Positions 39,734 to 54,254 are shown, counted from the first letter of the stretch. The stretch: DNA of 55,251 nucleotides from Propionicimonas sp. (GCF_029975155.1 NZ_JARKPQ010000338.1:1-55251); one strand, 5' to 3'. Numbers and translations: made by a program. The notes: generated by a model from the sequence alone, not told the origin.

Positions 39734-42700
39734 TTGCGTTCATGGGGTGACGTGCATTCTGGTGTCTCCAGAAGGGCACGAGTCGGTTGGGTTGCGCGAT
39801 GGCGCTGGAGCGTCTCGGTGCTGCTGCTTGCCGTGTTCGCCCTTGGCGCCTCGGTGGTTACCGCCCCGCAGGCCGTGGCAGCTTCTCCGCAGGCCGGCGC
39901 GAACGAGGCTGGCAACGACGGGACGGACGGGGACGGGGCCGGTGCCACTGCGTCGGCCAAGGCCGAGCCACCCGCATCGGCGAAGGCGGAACCGTCCGCA
40001 TCGGCGAAGGCGGAACCGTCCGCCACGGCCAAGGCGGAACCGTCCGCCACGGCACGTTCGTCAGCGACCGCCGCGGCCACCCCGTCCGCCAGTGCGACTG
40101 CCAAGACCGAGGCCTCGGCGACTCCCAGTGCTTCGGCGACCTCATCAGCCCCCCCGTCCGGGACGCCGACCGCGTCGGCGGACGGAAGTGCGACGCCGTC
40201 CGCGGAACCGACCACTGCCGCTCCGACCGCGGCCGCTTCGACTCCGACGATCACCAGCGACCTGACCGACTACCCGCCCGGTGGGACGGTCACCCTCACT
40301 GGTGCCGGCTGGCAGCCGGGCGAGGCCGTCACCGTCGTCGTCAACGACACCGGAGAGCTGAGCTGGAGCCTCACCGAGAAGGTGGTGGCCGACGCCGAGG
40401 GCCGGTTCACGCTCACGTTCGAGCTGCCGCCCTACTACGTGCCCGACTACGACGTCACCGCCACGGGCGAGCTGTCCGGCGTGGCGACCACGACGTTCAC
40501 CGACGCGGCATCCGGTGCGTGGCGATGGTGGATGACCGATTCGACGCCCACCAACAACGGCAGCGTCAGTCCGGGCGGGACGATCACCTACAGGCTGAAC
40601 GCCCAGAAGACGACCACGAACAACACAGGATTCACCGACGCGGTCATGACGTTGACCCTGGCCGGCAATGCCACCTTCACCGGGCCAACGGGCGCGCTCG
40701 GCGCCGACCTCGGCAGCATCAGCGGGATCGGGACGAACACCCTGACGTGGACCGGGATGAACCTCAACCGCACGTCCGGCACCAACAACACCCGCATCAT
40801 CACCGTGACGGCGACGGTGCCCACCTCGGCTGGCGCAGGCTCCATCATCGCGACGGCGGGCGACGACAACGACAACAACGGGGTCTTCTACACCGGCAGC
40901 ACGAACCGGCTCGAAACGACCACCCACACGGTGACCGGTCCCATCGTCAACTCGTGTGACTTCGCGACTTCCGGCTCCGGCGCATACGCGGACTCGATCT
41001 GCTGGTTCGACCTGACCGGATACAACGCAACCATGGCAGCGACCACGAGCGGCCAGACGGTCCGGCAGAGCCTGCCCGGCGGCTACACGCTCACCGCCAC
41101 GCTCAGGGCCAGCGGCACCGCGGTGAGGGCGTCCGAGCTGCCCACCTGGTCCGGCGCCTTCCTGGGCAACACCGCCAGCGGCGTCGGCGGCTATTACGGG
41201 ATCAGTGGAATGCCGGCCCTCTATCAGACCGGCGGTGGCACGAGCACACTGACGTTGTCGAACATCACGTTGACAAACAGCTCCGGCGGCTCGGTGACCG
41301 GCTTCGCGCTGGTCGGCGCCGATGCCGAGTCGTCGGACAGCAACGAGTCGATCACCTGGACCTCGGACAAGACGCTGGTCTCCATCGGCGCTCTGGGCAA
41401 CTCCTGTGGCGGTTCGACGAACGCCAATCCCGGATCGTTGGTGTGGAGCAACGGCAACAGGACCGCGAGGTGCAATGGACGGCAGGACGGTGCGACGAAG
41501 ACCGGCGCGGCCATTCTCTACAGCCAGGATCCGGCCACGTTCGTCCAGGAGATGGTGGGCGGCGGGCTGCAGGGCGTCGCCTTCGGCGTGATGGTCTCGG
41601 GCATTCAGCTCAAGAAGGCGGTTGTCAATCCTGTCGCCAGCGCCGACGCCTTCAGGATTTCCGTCACCACGAGCGGGGGCTCGCTGCTGGGCAGCGCCAC
41701 TGCCAACGCCGGGAGCAACTGGGCCGCGGACACGGGCCAGCTCTACTGGATCGCCTCCGGCTCCAACCAGACGTTCACGATGGCGGAGACGGCCGTCAGT
41801 CCCACCGATGCGGCGAACTACGACGCTACCTGGGCATGCACCAGGAACGGTGCGGCCTACACCCCCACCGGCGCATCGTCGACGAGCAAGACCGCCACTC
41901 TGGCTTTCGGGGACTTCATCGTCTGCACGATCACCAACACCGGCCCTGCGTTGACCTTGACCAAGCGGGTACAGAACGCCGGAGGCGGGGCGCTCACGCC
42001 CGCGAACTGGACGCTGTCCGCCACGAGGTCGGGGGTCGCGCCCGCACTTTCCGAGGTGCCCACGAGGAACTCGAGCACCAGCGGGACGGTGAGCACCGCC
42101 TCCACCGCCACCGTGCCGGTCCCTGCCGGTGTCTACGCCCTCGGCGAGTCGAGCACCGCCGCCGGTGCCGAACGGTACCTCGCGAGCTCCTGGACCTGCG
42201 TGAACGCGGGCACCGGGACCTTCACGCTGGTCGGCAGCAACCTCACCCTCGCTGCCGGCAACAACGTGACCTGCACCATCACCAACACCTATGTCCGCAC
42301 GGTCACCGTCCGGAAGACGTGGGTCAACGGGGTGAGTGGTGACAGTGCCGATCTGGTCGTCAACGGGGCGACCGCGTCGCCGGGGCGGGCGACGTCGACC
42401 TCGAACGGCAACCTCGGCTCCTGGACGGACAGCGGCAACCTCGCCACAGCCACACCCGCCGCGGGGGACCTCGTGTCGGTCCAGGAAGTCCTGCCGTCGA
42501 CGAACCGGGGCACCTACACCTCCCGGCTGACGTGCGTGGACGGCAACAGCGCCGAGGTCACGGTCTCCGGCGGCCGGTTCACGATGCCCAGCACCAGCGT
42601 GACCTGCACCTTCACCAACACCGCCGTCAAGCCGACGATCGCCCTGTGGAAGACGACGGCCGGCGCAGGTGGCGGACCGTTCTCGTTCGACCTGACCAAC

Positions 42701-43432
42701 ACCGTGCATCGCGCCGGCACGGTCACAACGGCCGCTGCCGATACCCGCACCCAGGTTGACGGAGACCCGACCACGGCCGATGTGCAGCCCTTCACCGTCG
42801 ACGCCTTCGGCACGGCGGTCACCATCACGGAGGGTTCGTTGCCGGCGGGCTGGGCCCTGGCGAGCGCCTCCTGCAGCAACGGGACGGGAACGGTCGGTTC
42901 ACTCACCGGCACCACCTACACGATCCCGGCGGCCGACCTGATCGCTGGCGCGGTGATCACGTGTGACGTCGGCAACAGGCCGTTGCTGGGCACCGTCACC
43001 TGGTCGAAGGTGGACGCCGGCAGTACCGCGACCCTGCTGAAGGGGTCGGAGTGGACGCTGACCGGTCCGGGCCAGCCGTCGCCAGGCACGACGGTCGTCG
43101 ACTGCGCTGCTGCGCCCTGTACGGGGCTGGACACCGATCCCGTCGCCGGTCAGTTCAGCCTCTCCCTGCCGCTGGGCACCGGCTACAGACTGGTCGAGAC
43201 GAAGGCTCCGGTCGGGTACCGGCTGGATGCCACGGAGCACACCTTCGCCGTCGTCGCCGACGGCGGCGTGGTGAGCCTGGGTGCCTTCGCCAACCAGCGC
43301 TCGACGGTTCCCGCCCTGCCGCTCACCGGCGGCAACAGCACGGACGTCTTCGTGCTGATCGGCATGGGACTCCTCGTCGCCGCCGGCCTCGGTGGCTGGA
43401 TCGAAAGAAGGAGGCTGCTCAAGTCGCCGTGA
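39734..43432 (+). CDS. Large LPXTG surface protein, probable pilus tip adhesin (SpaA-type)
   Basis: About 1232 residues. TTG 39734 is chosen because GGAGGG lies seven bases upstream; GTG 39752 is possible. A long signal peptide (VSVLLLAVFALGASVVTAPQ, cleaved near VAAS) precedes a Ser/Ala/Lys/Pro stalk (about residues 55-170, with 8-residue repeats). Next comes an Ig-like domain (DYPPGGTVTLTGAGWQPGE), DUF11-like beta domains, then several prealbumin-type repeats each closing with C(T/T/D)xxN (CTITNT, CTFTNT). The sorting signal is LPLTG at residue about 1195, a hydrophobic helix and ERRRLLKSP. Two genes downstream are the shaft pilin and sortase, so this is most likely the tip adhesin attached by that sortase. 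Confidence 0.88.
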   Translation: MRSWGDVHSGVSRRARVGWVARWRWSVSVLLLAVFALGASVVTAPQAVAASPQAGANEAGNDGTDGDGAGATASAKAEPPASAKAEPSASAKAEPSATAKAEPSATARSSATAAATPSASATAKTEASATPSASATSSAPPSGTPTASADGSATPSAEPTTAAPTAAASTPTITSDLTDYPPGGTVTLTGAGWQPGEAVTVVVNDTGELSWSLTEKVVADAEGRFTLTFELPPYYVPDYDVTATGELSGVATTTFTDAASGAWRWWMTDSTPTNNGSVSPGGTITYRLNAQKTTTNNTGFTDAVMTLTLAGNATFTGPTGALGADLGSISGIGTNTLTWTGMNLNRTSGTNNTRIITVTATVPTSAGAGSIIATAGDDNDNNGVFYTGSTNRLETTTHTVTGPIVNSCDFATSGSGAYADSICWFDLTGYNATMAATTSGQTVRQSLPGGYTLTATLRASGTAVRASELPTWSGAFLGNTASGVGGYYGISGMPALYQTGGGTSTLTLSNITLTNSSGGSVTGFALVGADAESSDSNESITWTSDKTLVSIGALGNSCGGSTNANPGSLVWSNGNRTARCNGRQDGATKTGAAILYSQDPATFVQEMVGGGLQGVAFGVMVSGIQLKKAVVNPVASADAFRISVTTSGGSLLGSATANAGSNWAADTGQLYWIASGSNQTFTMAETAVSPTDAANYDATWACTRNGAAYTPTGASSTSKTATLAFGDFIVCTITNTGPALTLTKRVQNAGGGALTPANWTLSATRSGVAPALSEVPTRNSSTSGTVSTASTATVPVPAGVYALGESSTAAGAERYLASSWTCVNAGTGTFTLVGSNLTLAAGNNVTCTITNTYVRTVTVRKTWVNGVSGDSADLVVNGATASPGRATSTSNGNLGSWTDSGNLATATPAAGDLVSVQEVLPSTNRGTYTSRLTCVDGNSAEVTVSGGRFTMPSTSVTCTFTNTAVKPTIALWKTTAGAGGGPFSFDLTNTVHRAGTVTTAAADTRTQVDGDPTTADVQPFTVDAFGTAVTITEGSLPAGWALASASCSNGTGTVGSLTGTTYTIPAADLIAGAVITCDVGNRPLLGTVTWSKVDAGSTATLLKGSEWTLTGPGQPSPGTTVVDCAAAPCTGLDTDPVAGQFSLSLPLGTGYRLVETKAPVGYRLDATEHTFAVVADGGVVSLGAFANQRSTVPALPLTGGNSTDVFVLIGMGLLVAAGLGGWIERRRLLKSP
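39950..40045 (+). repeat. 24-bp tandem repeats encoding the surface-protein stalk
   Basis: Four units of about 24 bp (GCATCGGCGAAGGCGGAACC type) begin at 39950, 39974, 39998 and 40022, encoding A(S/T)AKAEP(P/S) octads. The middle two are nearly identical, so copy number is likely variable between strains. Confidence 0.9.
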
Positions 43433-43546
43433 CGCTGATCCACCGTCCCTGGCACCAGAGAAGCCGGCCGGGACACCTGAACTGTCAACCATTCATGAAC
43501 ACCGCTACATCGCCGCGGGAAGCGGCCAACAACGAAAGGAAACCCC

Positions 43547-45124
43547 ATGGGGGGAAGCAATAACCGATCGCGGAGCCGGCGCGTCGTCGCCGTACTCGGC
43601 GCAGTCACGCTGAGCCTGCTCAGCGCCGTCGGCGCGGCATCCTCGGCCTCGGCCGCCGACGGCAACATCGATTTCGACGCTGAGGGCTCGATCATCATCC
43701 ACAAGCACGTGCACCAGGCTGGCGAGCAGGGTACCCCGGGCGGCGGCGACCTCGATTCGCCCGGCGTTGCCGGCGTGCGGTTCACCGCGTACGAGATCAC
43801 GTCCCTGCCGCTCGACGACTCGGCCTCATGGGTCACGCTCCGCACCCTCGCGATCCCGGCGGACGCGTGCGAGGGCACCCCGTCCCTGGCCGGTCAGACT
43901 GTGGACACCGCCAACGGCAGGCCCTCGTCATTGACCCTTTCCAGCGGACGGGCCACCATCGAGAACCTTCCCGTCGCGGCCTACCTGCTGTGTGAGACCA
44001 CCACCCCGTCGACGGTGGTGGACAAGGCCCAGCCGTTCGTGGTGACGATTCCCTACTCGAACGAGAGCGGCACCGCCACCGAGAACTGGCTCTACGACGT
44101 GAACGTCTACCCGAAGAACGGCGTCGGCACGGTGTCGAAGACCGTGAGCCTGCAGACCGTCCTGGGCCTGGGTGCGACCGCCTCGTTCCCGGTGACCACC
44201 GACATCCCCACGATCGCGGACGGCGCGAACTTCACCCACTACTGGGTGCAGGACCCGATGGACTCCCGGCTCACGCCGCTCACCCCGAGCCCGGTGACGA
44301 GCGTCACCGTTGGTGGCGTGGACGTGCCCTCGGGCTACTACACGACGTCCGTCTCCGCGGGCAACGTGGTGACTCTCGAGTTCACCAGCACCGGTCTGGC
44401 GTGGCTGAGCACGCAGGGCGGCAGGAGGCTCGTGACCACCTTCGCAGCCACGGTCGACGAGCTGGGCAACGGCGTGTTCAACAACTCCGCCTTCCTCTCG
44501 GCAGCCACCAGGGTCGGCTCCGTGCCGTCGGATCCCGCTGACCCGGTCGACCCGAGTGATCCCAGCTACCCCGGTGGTAGCCAGACCGAGAGCGTGGTGA
44601 CCCAGAACTGGGGTGACCTGGCGATCCACAAGGTGGACGCGGGTTCGCTGAACACCGGCCTCGAAGGTGCGGCGTTCGAGGTGTACGCGGCGCAGAACCC
44701 CTACGCCGCCACCTGCAACTCCACCGCGTACACGGGCGATCCGATCTCCGTAAGTGGCTTCGATGTGTTCACCACCGACGAGAACGGCCTGCTGCACATC
44801 GGGGGCCTGTTCGTCTCCGACAACCAGAACAGTCCGGGGCTCAGCGCGACCCAGCGATGCTACGTGCTGAGGGAGATCGCGGCTCCGGCGGGCTTCATCC
44901 TTCCCGAGGACGGCAGTGAGTTCCGGGCCGTCGCCGTGCGGACCGGTGTCACCGACACCGCCGCGGCTTACGACGACACCGTCCGCAACTACCGCGAGGC
45001 TGGCCTCGTCCTGCCGATGACCGGCAGCAACGGGATCGTGGCGCTCTCGGTCGCCGGTGCGGCGCTGATCGCTACGGGTCTGGTGCTCGCGTTCCTCGCC
45101 CGGCGGCGCAGGCAGACCGCCTGA
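43547..45124 (+). CDS. Major shaft pilin (SpaH/EbpB family, LPXTG)
   Basis: A 525-residue isopeptide-forming pilin. Signal peptide (VVAVLGAVTLSLLSAVGAAS, cleaved near SASA). N-domain begins EGSIIIHKHVHQAG. Pilin motif WLYDVNVYPKN holds the polymerising lysine at about residue 190. The E-box lies in CYVLREIAAPAGF (Glu for an internal isopeptide). Sorting signal LPMTG at about 489, hydrophobic helix, then RRRRQTA. ATG 43547 follows AAAGGAAA. Sortase C would join the LPMTG Thr of one subunit to the pilin Lys of the next to build the shaft. Confidence 0.95.
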   Translation: MGGSNNRSRSRRVVAVLGAVTLSLLSAVGAASSASAADGNIDFDAEGSIIIHKHVHQAGEQGTPGGGDLDSPGVAGVRFTAYEITSLPLDDSASWVTLRTLAIPADACEGTPSLAGQTVDTANGRPSSLTLSSGRATIENLPVAAYLLCETTTPSTVVDKAQPFVVTIPYSNESGTATENWLYDVNVYPKNGVGTVSKTVSLQTVLGLGATASFPVTTDIPTIADGANFTHYWVQDPMDSRLTPLTPSPVTSVTVGGVDVPSGYYTTSVSAGNVVTLEFTSTGLAWLSTQGGRRLVTTFAATVDELGNGVFNNSAFLSAATRVGSVPSDPADPVDPSDPSYPGGSQTESVVTQNWGDLAIHKVDAGSLNTGLEGAAFEVYAAQNPYAATCNSTAYTGDPISVSGFDVFTTDENGLLHIGGLFVSDNQNSPGLSATQRCYVLREIAAPAGFILPEDGSEFRAVAVRTGVTDTAAAYDDTVRNYREAGLVLPMTGSNGIVALSVAGAALIATGLVLAFLARRRRQTA

Positions 45125-45133
45125 CCGAGACGT

Positions 45134-45164
45134 GGTGGCGGGGTGGCCCTTTCTCCCCGCCACC
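45134..45164 (+). terminator. Hairpin between pilin and sortase genes (attenuator-like)
   Basis: GGTGGCGGGG / CCCCGCCACC is a perfect 10-bp stem with an 11-nt loop, nine bases after the pilin stop and 37 before the sortase start. It may end most transcripts so that structural pilin exceeds sortase, while allowing read-through. Confidence 0.7.
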
Positions 45165-45200
45165 ATCCTCGATCTGGACCACCCTCAGTAAGGACTTCGG

Positions 45201-46169
45201 ATGAGCAGTGACGTCGACCCGGGCGGGGAGCCTCGACCCGCCTCGGGCCGGCGTCGCTGGCGTGCCAGCCCCTTCTCCCTCGGTGCGGCCCTGGTGGCGT
45301 GGATCGGCCTGGGGGTCCTGCTCTATCCGAGTGCCGCCAGCTGGTCCTCGCAGGTGCAGCAGGCGCGGGTCATCACCTCCTACACCAACGAGGTCGACGC
45401 CGGGGTGGATCCGTCGGCCGCCGAGCAGCTCAAGGCGGCCCACGCCTACAACAAGGCCCTGAGTTCCGGCGCCGTCCTCGAGGCCAACCACCGCCTGCCG
45501 ACCGGTAGCGGAACAACCACCAACTCGGACCTGGACTACAACGGAATCCTGCACGCTGACGCCAGCGGGATCATGGGTCGGATCAGGATTCCCTCGATCA
45601 ACGTCGACCTTCCCGTGTACCACGGGACGTCCGACGACACCCTGCTGAAGGGAGTGGGGCACCTCGAGGGCACCTCACTGCCGGTGGGCGGCGTGGACAC
45701 CCATGCCGTTCTCACCGCCCATCGCGGGCTGGCCAGCGCGACCATGTTCACCGACCTCAACCTGGTCGAGGTCGGAGACACCTTCAGCATTTCCGTCTTC
45801 GACGAGGTGCTCACCTACAAGGTGATCGGCAGCACCGTGGTCAATCCCGACCAGACCGAGGCTCTGCGTCCCGTGGAGGGCAAGGACCTGGTCACGCTCG
45901 TCACCTGCACCCCGCTGGGCATCAACTCCCAGCGGATCCTGCTGACCGGGGAGCGGGTCTATCCGACTCCCGTGGCCGACGTCGTGGCCGCCGAGTCCCG
46001 GCCGGCGCCCGGGTTTCCGTGGTGGGCGGTGGCCTTCGGCGGAGGGACGCTGCTGATCGGACTCTACGCATGGCGTTCCGGCTACCCCGCGCGCCGCCGC
46101 CCACCACGGGACGGGACGGCCGAACCGGCTGTCGCAGGATCGCCGGCCCCGGTCTCGCTGCCGGGCTGA
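45201..46169 (+). CDS. Class C (pilus-assembling) sortase
   Basis: A 322-residue membrane transpeptidase. N-terminal helix (FSLGAALVAWIGLGVLLYP), then the sortase barrel: GRIRIPSINVDLPVYHGTS, catalytic His174 in LTAHRGLASATMFTDL, Cys236 in TLVTCTPLGINSQRILLTGER with Arg245. A second C-terminal helix (WWAVAFGGGTLLIGLYAW) and basic tail are typical of class C. The region between helix and barrel could form the lid, but the DPx/DPF lid motif is not obvious (GILHADASGIMG). ATG 45201 follows AAGGA. It completes the pilus operon. Confidence 0.95.
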   Translation: MSSDVDPGGEPRPASGRRRWRASPFSLGAALVAWIGLGVLLYPSAASWSSQVQQARVITSYTNEVDAGVDPSAAEQLKAAHAYNKALSSGAVLEANHRLPTGSGTTTNSDLDYNGILHADASGIMGRIRIPSINVDLPVYHGTSDDTLLKGVGHLEGTSLPVGGVDTHAVLTAHRGLASATMFTDLNLVEVGDTFSISVFDEVLTYKVIGSTVVNPDQTEALRPVEGKDLVTLVTCTPLGINSQRILLTGERVYPTPVADVVAAESRPAPGFPWWAVAFGGGTLLIGLYAWRSGYPARRRPPRDGTAEPAVAGSPAPVSLPG

Positions 46170-46227
46170 GCCGAGGCGGATCCGCCGCAGACGGGTGCCT
46201 GTGGACGGCGCACAACTCCGGCACAAG

Positions 46228-46233
46228 TAAGGT
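46228..46233 (+). promoter_or_regulatory. Probable -10 of mfd (leaderless)
   Basis: TAAGGT lies six bases before GTG 46240; no Shine-Dalgarno precedes the start. Transcription would begin at or next to the start codon. Confidence 0.55.
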
Positions 46234-46239
46234 GATGCG

Positions 46240-50040
<3,801 letters not shown>

Positions 50041-50077
50041 GATCAGCCAGCGGAAGCCACTGGTGATTGGACGGAAG

Positions 50078-50608
50078 ATGAAGTCGGGAAAGCTCGTTGC
50101 CCTCGCCACGACGGGAGTGCTGGCCCTCGCCGGGTGCGCCAGTGGCAGCCCGCAGGTGGCCGCCTACGTCGGGGACTCCCAGATCAGCCAGGCGCAGGTG
50201 GACCAGGTGGCCCAGGTGCTCGCGGACACCAGCAGCGACCCCGAGGACACCGCCGGCGGCTTCGCCCCGACCGTCGTCCAGCTCATGATCCAGAACGAGA
50301 TCGTCGGCGTCGCCGCGGACGCGAAGAAGCTGACGGTGCCGGACGCCGATCGCGCGGCGGCGATCGCCGGCGACGCCACCTTGTCGGCGTTGTCGAAGAA
50401 CCCGCTGACCACGGACTTCATCACCAGCTACGTCACCACCCAGATGCTGCTGAACACCGAGGCGGGCGCGACGGCCGCGCAGGAGGTCGCCCTGGCGACC
50501 CCGATCCGGGTCAACCCGCGGTTCGGCGTCTGGGACGACACCCGGCTCGGCCTCATCCAGGGCAGCAGCGGCTCGCTGTCCGAGCTCGCGCCGCTCAAGC
50601 AGGAGTGA
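50078..50608 (+). CDS. SurA-N-like lipoprotein (putative exported chaperone fragment)
   Basis: A 176-residue lipoprotein. Signal MKSGKLVALATTGVLALAGC with Cys20 for lipidation. The mature part begins VAAYVGDSQISQAQVDQVAQVL, then VVQLMIQNEIVGVAADAKKL and DADRAAAIAG, the N-terminal helical pattern of SurA/trigger-factor-like chaperones; a peptidyl-prolyl isomerase domain is absent. This gene is regularly found between mfd and mazG in actinobacteria. ATG 50078 is preferred over GTG 50063. It overlaps mazG by GTGA. Confidence 0.85.
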   Translation: MKSGKLVALATTGVLALAGCASGSPQVAAYVGDSQISQAQVDQVAQVLADTSSDPEDTAGGFAPTVVQLMIQNEIVGVAADAKKLTVPDADRAAAIAGDATLSALSKNPLTTDFITSYVTTQMLLNTEAGATAAQEVALATPIRVNPRFGVWDDTRLGLIQGSSGSLSELAPLKQE

Positions 50609-51219
50609 GCGAACTCGAGCGCCTGGTGGCGGTGATGCACCGCCTGCGCTCGGGGTGCCCGTGGGACGCCGAGCAGACCCACCTGTCGCTCGTGCGCTAC
50701 CTGGTCGAGGAGACGCTGGAACTGGTCGAGGCCATCGAAGCCGGCGACGACCAGCACCTCGCCGAGGAACTGGGCGACCTGCTGCTGCAGGTGGTGTTCC
50801 ACGCGGAGATCGCCGCCGAGGAGGGCCGCTTCGACATCGAGGATGTCGCCCGCCGGATCGCGGACAAGCTGCAGGCCCGGCACCCCTACGTCTTCGCCGA
50901 CGCCGAGGTGCCCGCGGACCTCGTCGGTTCCTGGGAGCGGGCGAAAGCGGTCGAGAAGGCGCGGGAGTCGGCGCTGGAGGGCATCCCCGAGCGGCTGTCC
51001 GCCCTCACCCGCGCGCACAAGGTGTTGGTGCGGGCGCACAGCCACGGCCTGGACGCCGCCTCGCTCGGCGTCCCCGCCCCTGACGACTCGGTCGACGACG
51101 TCGGCACGGAGTTCCTGCGCCTGGTCGCCCGCGCCGAGTCCCTCGGCCTCGACCCCGAACAGGAGGCCCGCAGCGCGCTCCGCGCGCTGGAGTCCCGCGT
51201 CCGCGCCGCCGAGTCCTGA
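50605..51219 (+). CDS. mazG: MazG nucleoside triphosphate pyrophosphohydrolase
   Basis: A 204-residue enzyme hydrolysing (d)NTPs, including aberrant ones, to NMPs. MHRLRSGCPWDAEQTHLSLVRYLVEETLELVEAIEAGD and EELGDLLLQVVFHAEIA hold the EExxE...ExxD metal ligands; RHPYVFADAEV and WERAKAVEKARES follow. Single-domain actinobacterial length (E. coli 263 aa). GTG 50605 overlaps the lipoprotein stop. Confidence 0.93.
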   Translation: MSELERLVAVMHRLRSGCPWDAEQTHLSLVRYLVEETLELVEAIEAGDDQHLAEELGDLLLQVVFHAEIAAEEGRFDIEDVARRIADKLQARHPYVFADAEVPADLVGSWERAKAVEKARESALEGIPERLSALTRAHKVLVRAHSHGLDAASLGVPAPDDSVDDVGTEFLRLVARAESLGLDPEQEARSALRALESRVRAAES

Positions 51220-52815
<1,596 letters not shown>

Positions 52816-52827
52816 GCTGAGTTCGGA

Positions 52828-52861
52828 CAGAGGCGCCGGCGGGAGACCGCCGGCGCCTCTG
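52828..52861 (+). terminator. Strong terminator of eno
   Basis: CAGAGGCGCCGGCGG and CCGCCGGCGCCTCTG are perfect 15-bp complements around a GAGA tetraloop, 12 bases after the stop codon; one of the strongest hairpins in the window. Confidence 0.9.
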
Positions 52862-53071
52862 TGCGTCCTGAACGGAAACGGACCCGTCCCCTTTTCGTCC
52901 ACCTGAACGGAAAGGGGACGGGTCCCTTTCCGTTCACCTTCCGCTCCCTGAGGAGGCCGCGAGGTAGGGCGGCCGTCACGAACGGCCGTCCCGGCCCGCC
53001 GACCCCCGGAGCGTCACGAGCGATGGTCAGTGCCGTCCCACCTATCCTTGACCCGATGACGAGGACGGACG
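52862..53071. repeat. Family F palindrome and repeat remnants before ftsB
   Basis: GGACCCGTCCCCTTT (52880-52894) and AAAGGGGACGGGTCC (52911-52925) are exact 15-bp complements. Outer CTGAACGGAAA and TTTCCGTTC also pair. GCCGTCACGAACGGCCG at about 52973 is a family D relic. The last part is the ftsB leader, with CCTATCCTTG possibly near its promoter. Confidence 0.85.
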
Positions 53072-53635
53072 ATGGCCCGCGCTCCGCGTAGCCCCCGCAG
53101 CAGCAGCCCCGGTCCGGGACGGACCCCACGGCGTTCCCGGACGACATCGCGCGCCACCAGCCCGGCGACACCGGCGGACGCGGCCGCATCCGACACCGGG
53201 CGGACCGTCCCGGTGTGGCGACGCGGCCTGCACCTCACGCGCAGGGCGCTGGCGATGCTCGTCGTCGTGGTCGCGCTGGCGATCTCGTTCGGTGGTTCGC
53301 TGCGCATCTACCTCTCCCAGCAGCACGATCTTGCCGTGGCCGAGCAGCAGATCCGCGACCGTTCGGACCAGATCTCCGACCTGCAGACCGAACTGGCCCG
53401 CTGGAACGACCCCGACTACGTCAAGGCCCAGGCCAGGGAACGCCTCGGCTGGGTGATGCCCGGCGAGACCGGCTACCGGGTCGTCGGCGCGGACGGCAAG
53501 CCGCTGGGTGGCGGCGTGGTGATCGAGTCGGAGCAACGCCTGCCTGCCGGCGAGCACGACCCGGTCTGGTGGGACCGCCTGTGGGGGTCCGTCCAGACCG
53601 CGGACGCCCCCACCCGCAAGGTCACCGTCCCCTGA
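53072..53635 (+). CDS. ftsB: FtsB/DivIC-like septum formation protein
   Basis: A 187-residue bitopic membrane protein of the divisome. An arginine/serine/proline-rich cytoplasmic tail (about 50 residues) precedes one helix (ALAMLVVVVALAISFGGSL), then a coiled coil (QQHDLAVAEQQIRDRSDQISDLQTELARWND) and the family's DPDYVKAQARERLGWVMPGETGYRV. It would link FtsL and FtsQ-type partners. ATG 53072 is chosen at GGACGGACG. Position after eno is standard for actinobacteria. The C-terminal tail (about residues 150-187) extends beyond the conserved core. Confidence 0.93.
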   Translation: MARAPRSPRSSSPGPGRTPRRSRTTSRATSPATPADAAASDTGRTVPVWRRGLHLTRRALAMLVVVVALAISFGGSLRIYLSQQHDLAVAEQQIRDRSDQISDLQTELARWNDPDYVKAQARERLGWVMPGETGYRVVGADGKPLGGGVVIESEQRLPAGEHDPVWWDRLWGSVQTADAPTRKVTVP

Positions 53636-53648
53636 TCTCGCCCAACGT

Positions 53649-53716
53649 CGAACGCCTCCCTTCCGGTCAAACGCCACAACGCGAGCTGGAGCGTTTGACC
53701 GGAACGGAGGCGCTCG
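53649..53716. repeat. Family E inverted repeat, copy 2
   Basis: CGAACGCCTCCCTTCCGGTC.. (53649-53674) and GCGTTTGACCGGAACGGAGG.. (53691-53716) pair over 26 bp with two mismatches. It matches the perfect 27-bp-arm copy at 34043-34120. It lies between ftsB and DUF501. Confidence 0.92.
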
Positions 53717-53747
53717 ATGGAGGGGGCCACTGCCGGGCCGTGCCAGA

Positions 53748-54254
53748 ATGGCGGCCGTGTTCGAACCGACGACTCCCGCCGACGCGGCGGCCGTGACCGC
53801 CCAGCTGGGCCGCGAGCCCAGGGGAGTGGCGGGCGTCGCGTGGCGCTGCCCGTGTGGGAAGCCGGGAGTGGTGGCCACCAACCCGAGGCTGCCGGACGGC
53901 ACCCCGTTCCCGACCACGTACTACCTGACCTGTCCGCGGGCCACGGCCGGCTGCTCGACGCTGGAGGCCCAGGGATTGATGGCCGAGATGACCGAACGCC
54001 TCGCCACTGACCCGGAGCTGGCAAGGGCATATACGCTCGCCCACGAGGCCTACCTGCGGGACCGGGCCGAGCTGGGCAGCGTCGGTGAGATCGAGGGCAT
54101 CAGCGCCGGCGGCATGCCGAACCGGGTGAAGTGCCTGCACGTGCTGGCCGCGCACGCGCTGGCCGCCGGACCCGGGGTGAACCCGCTCGGAGACGAGGTG
54201 GTGGCACGGCTGGGCGAGTTCTGGTCGCGTCCCTGCCTGGAGGACCATGACTGA
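53748..54254 (+). CDS. DUF501 family protein
   Basis: A 168-residue conserved actinobacterial protein, function unknown. The family signature QLGREPRGVAGVAWRCPCGK, PRLPDGTPFPTTYYLTCPR and GMPNRVKCLHVLAAHALAAGPGVNPLGDEV is complete; several Cys and His (CPCG, TCPR, KCLH) could bind a metal. ATG 53748 is taken as start, but CAGAATGGCGGCCGTG would also suit a leaderless start at GTG 53757. It overlaps ppx by 8 bp, as is usual. Confidence 0.92.
   Translation: MAAVFEPTTPADAAAVTAQLGREPRGVAGVAWRCPCGKPGVVATNPRLPDGTPFPTTYYLTCPRATAGCSTLEAQGLMAEMTERLATDPELARAYTLAHEAYLRDRAELGSVGEIEGISAGGMPNRVKCLHVLAAHALAAGPGVNPLGDEVVARLGEFWSRPCLEDHD

Noticed and set aside
40145..42709. 854-codon minus-strand open frame opposite the surface protein
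   Set aside because: No motif, extreme Arg/Gly bias; the plus strand has a signal peptide, repeats and sorting signal.
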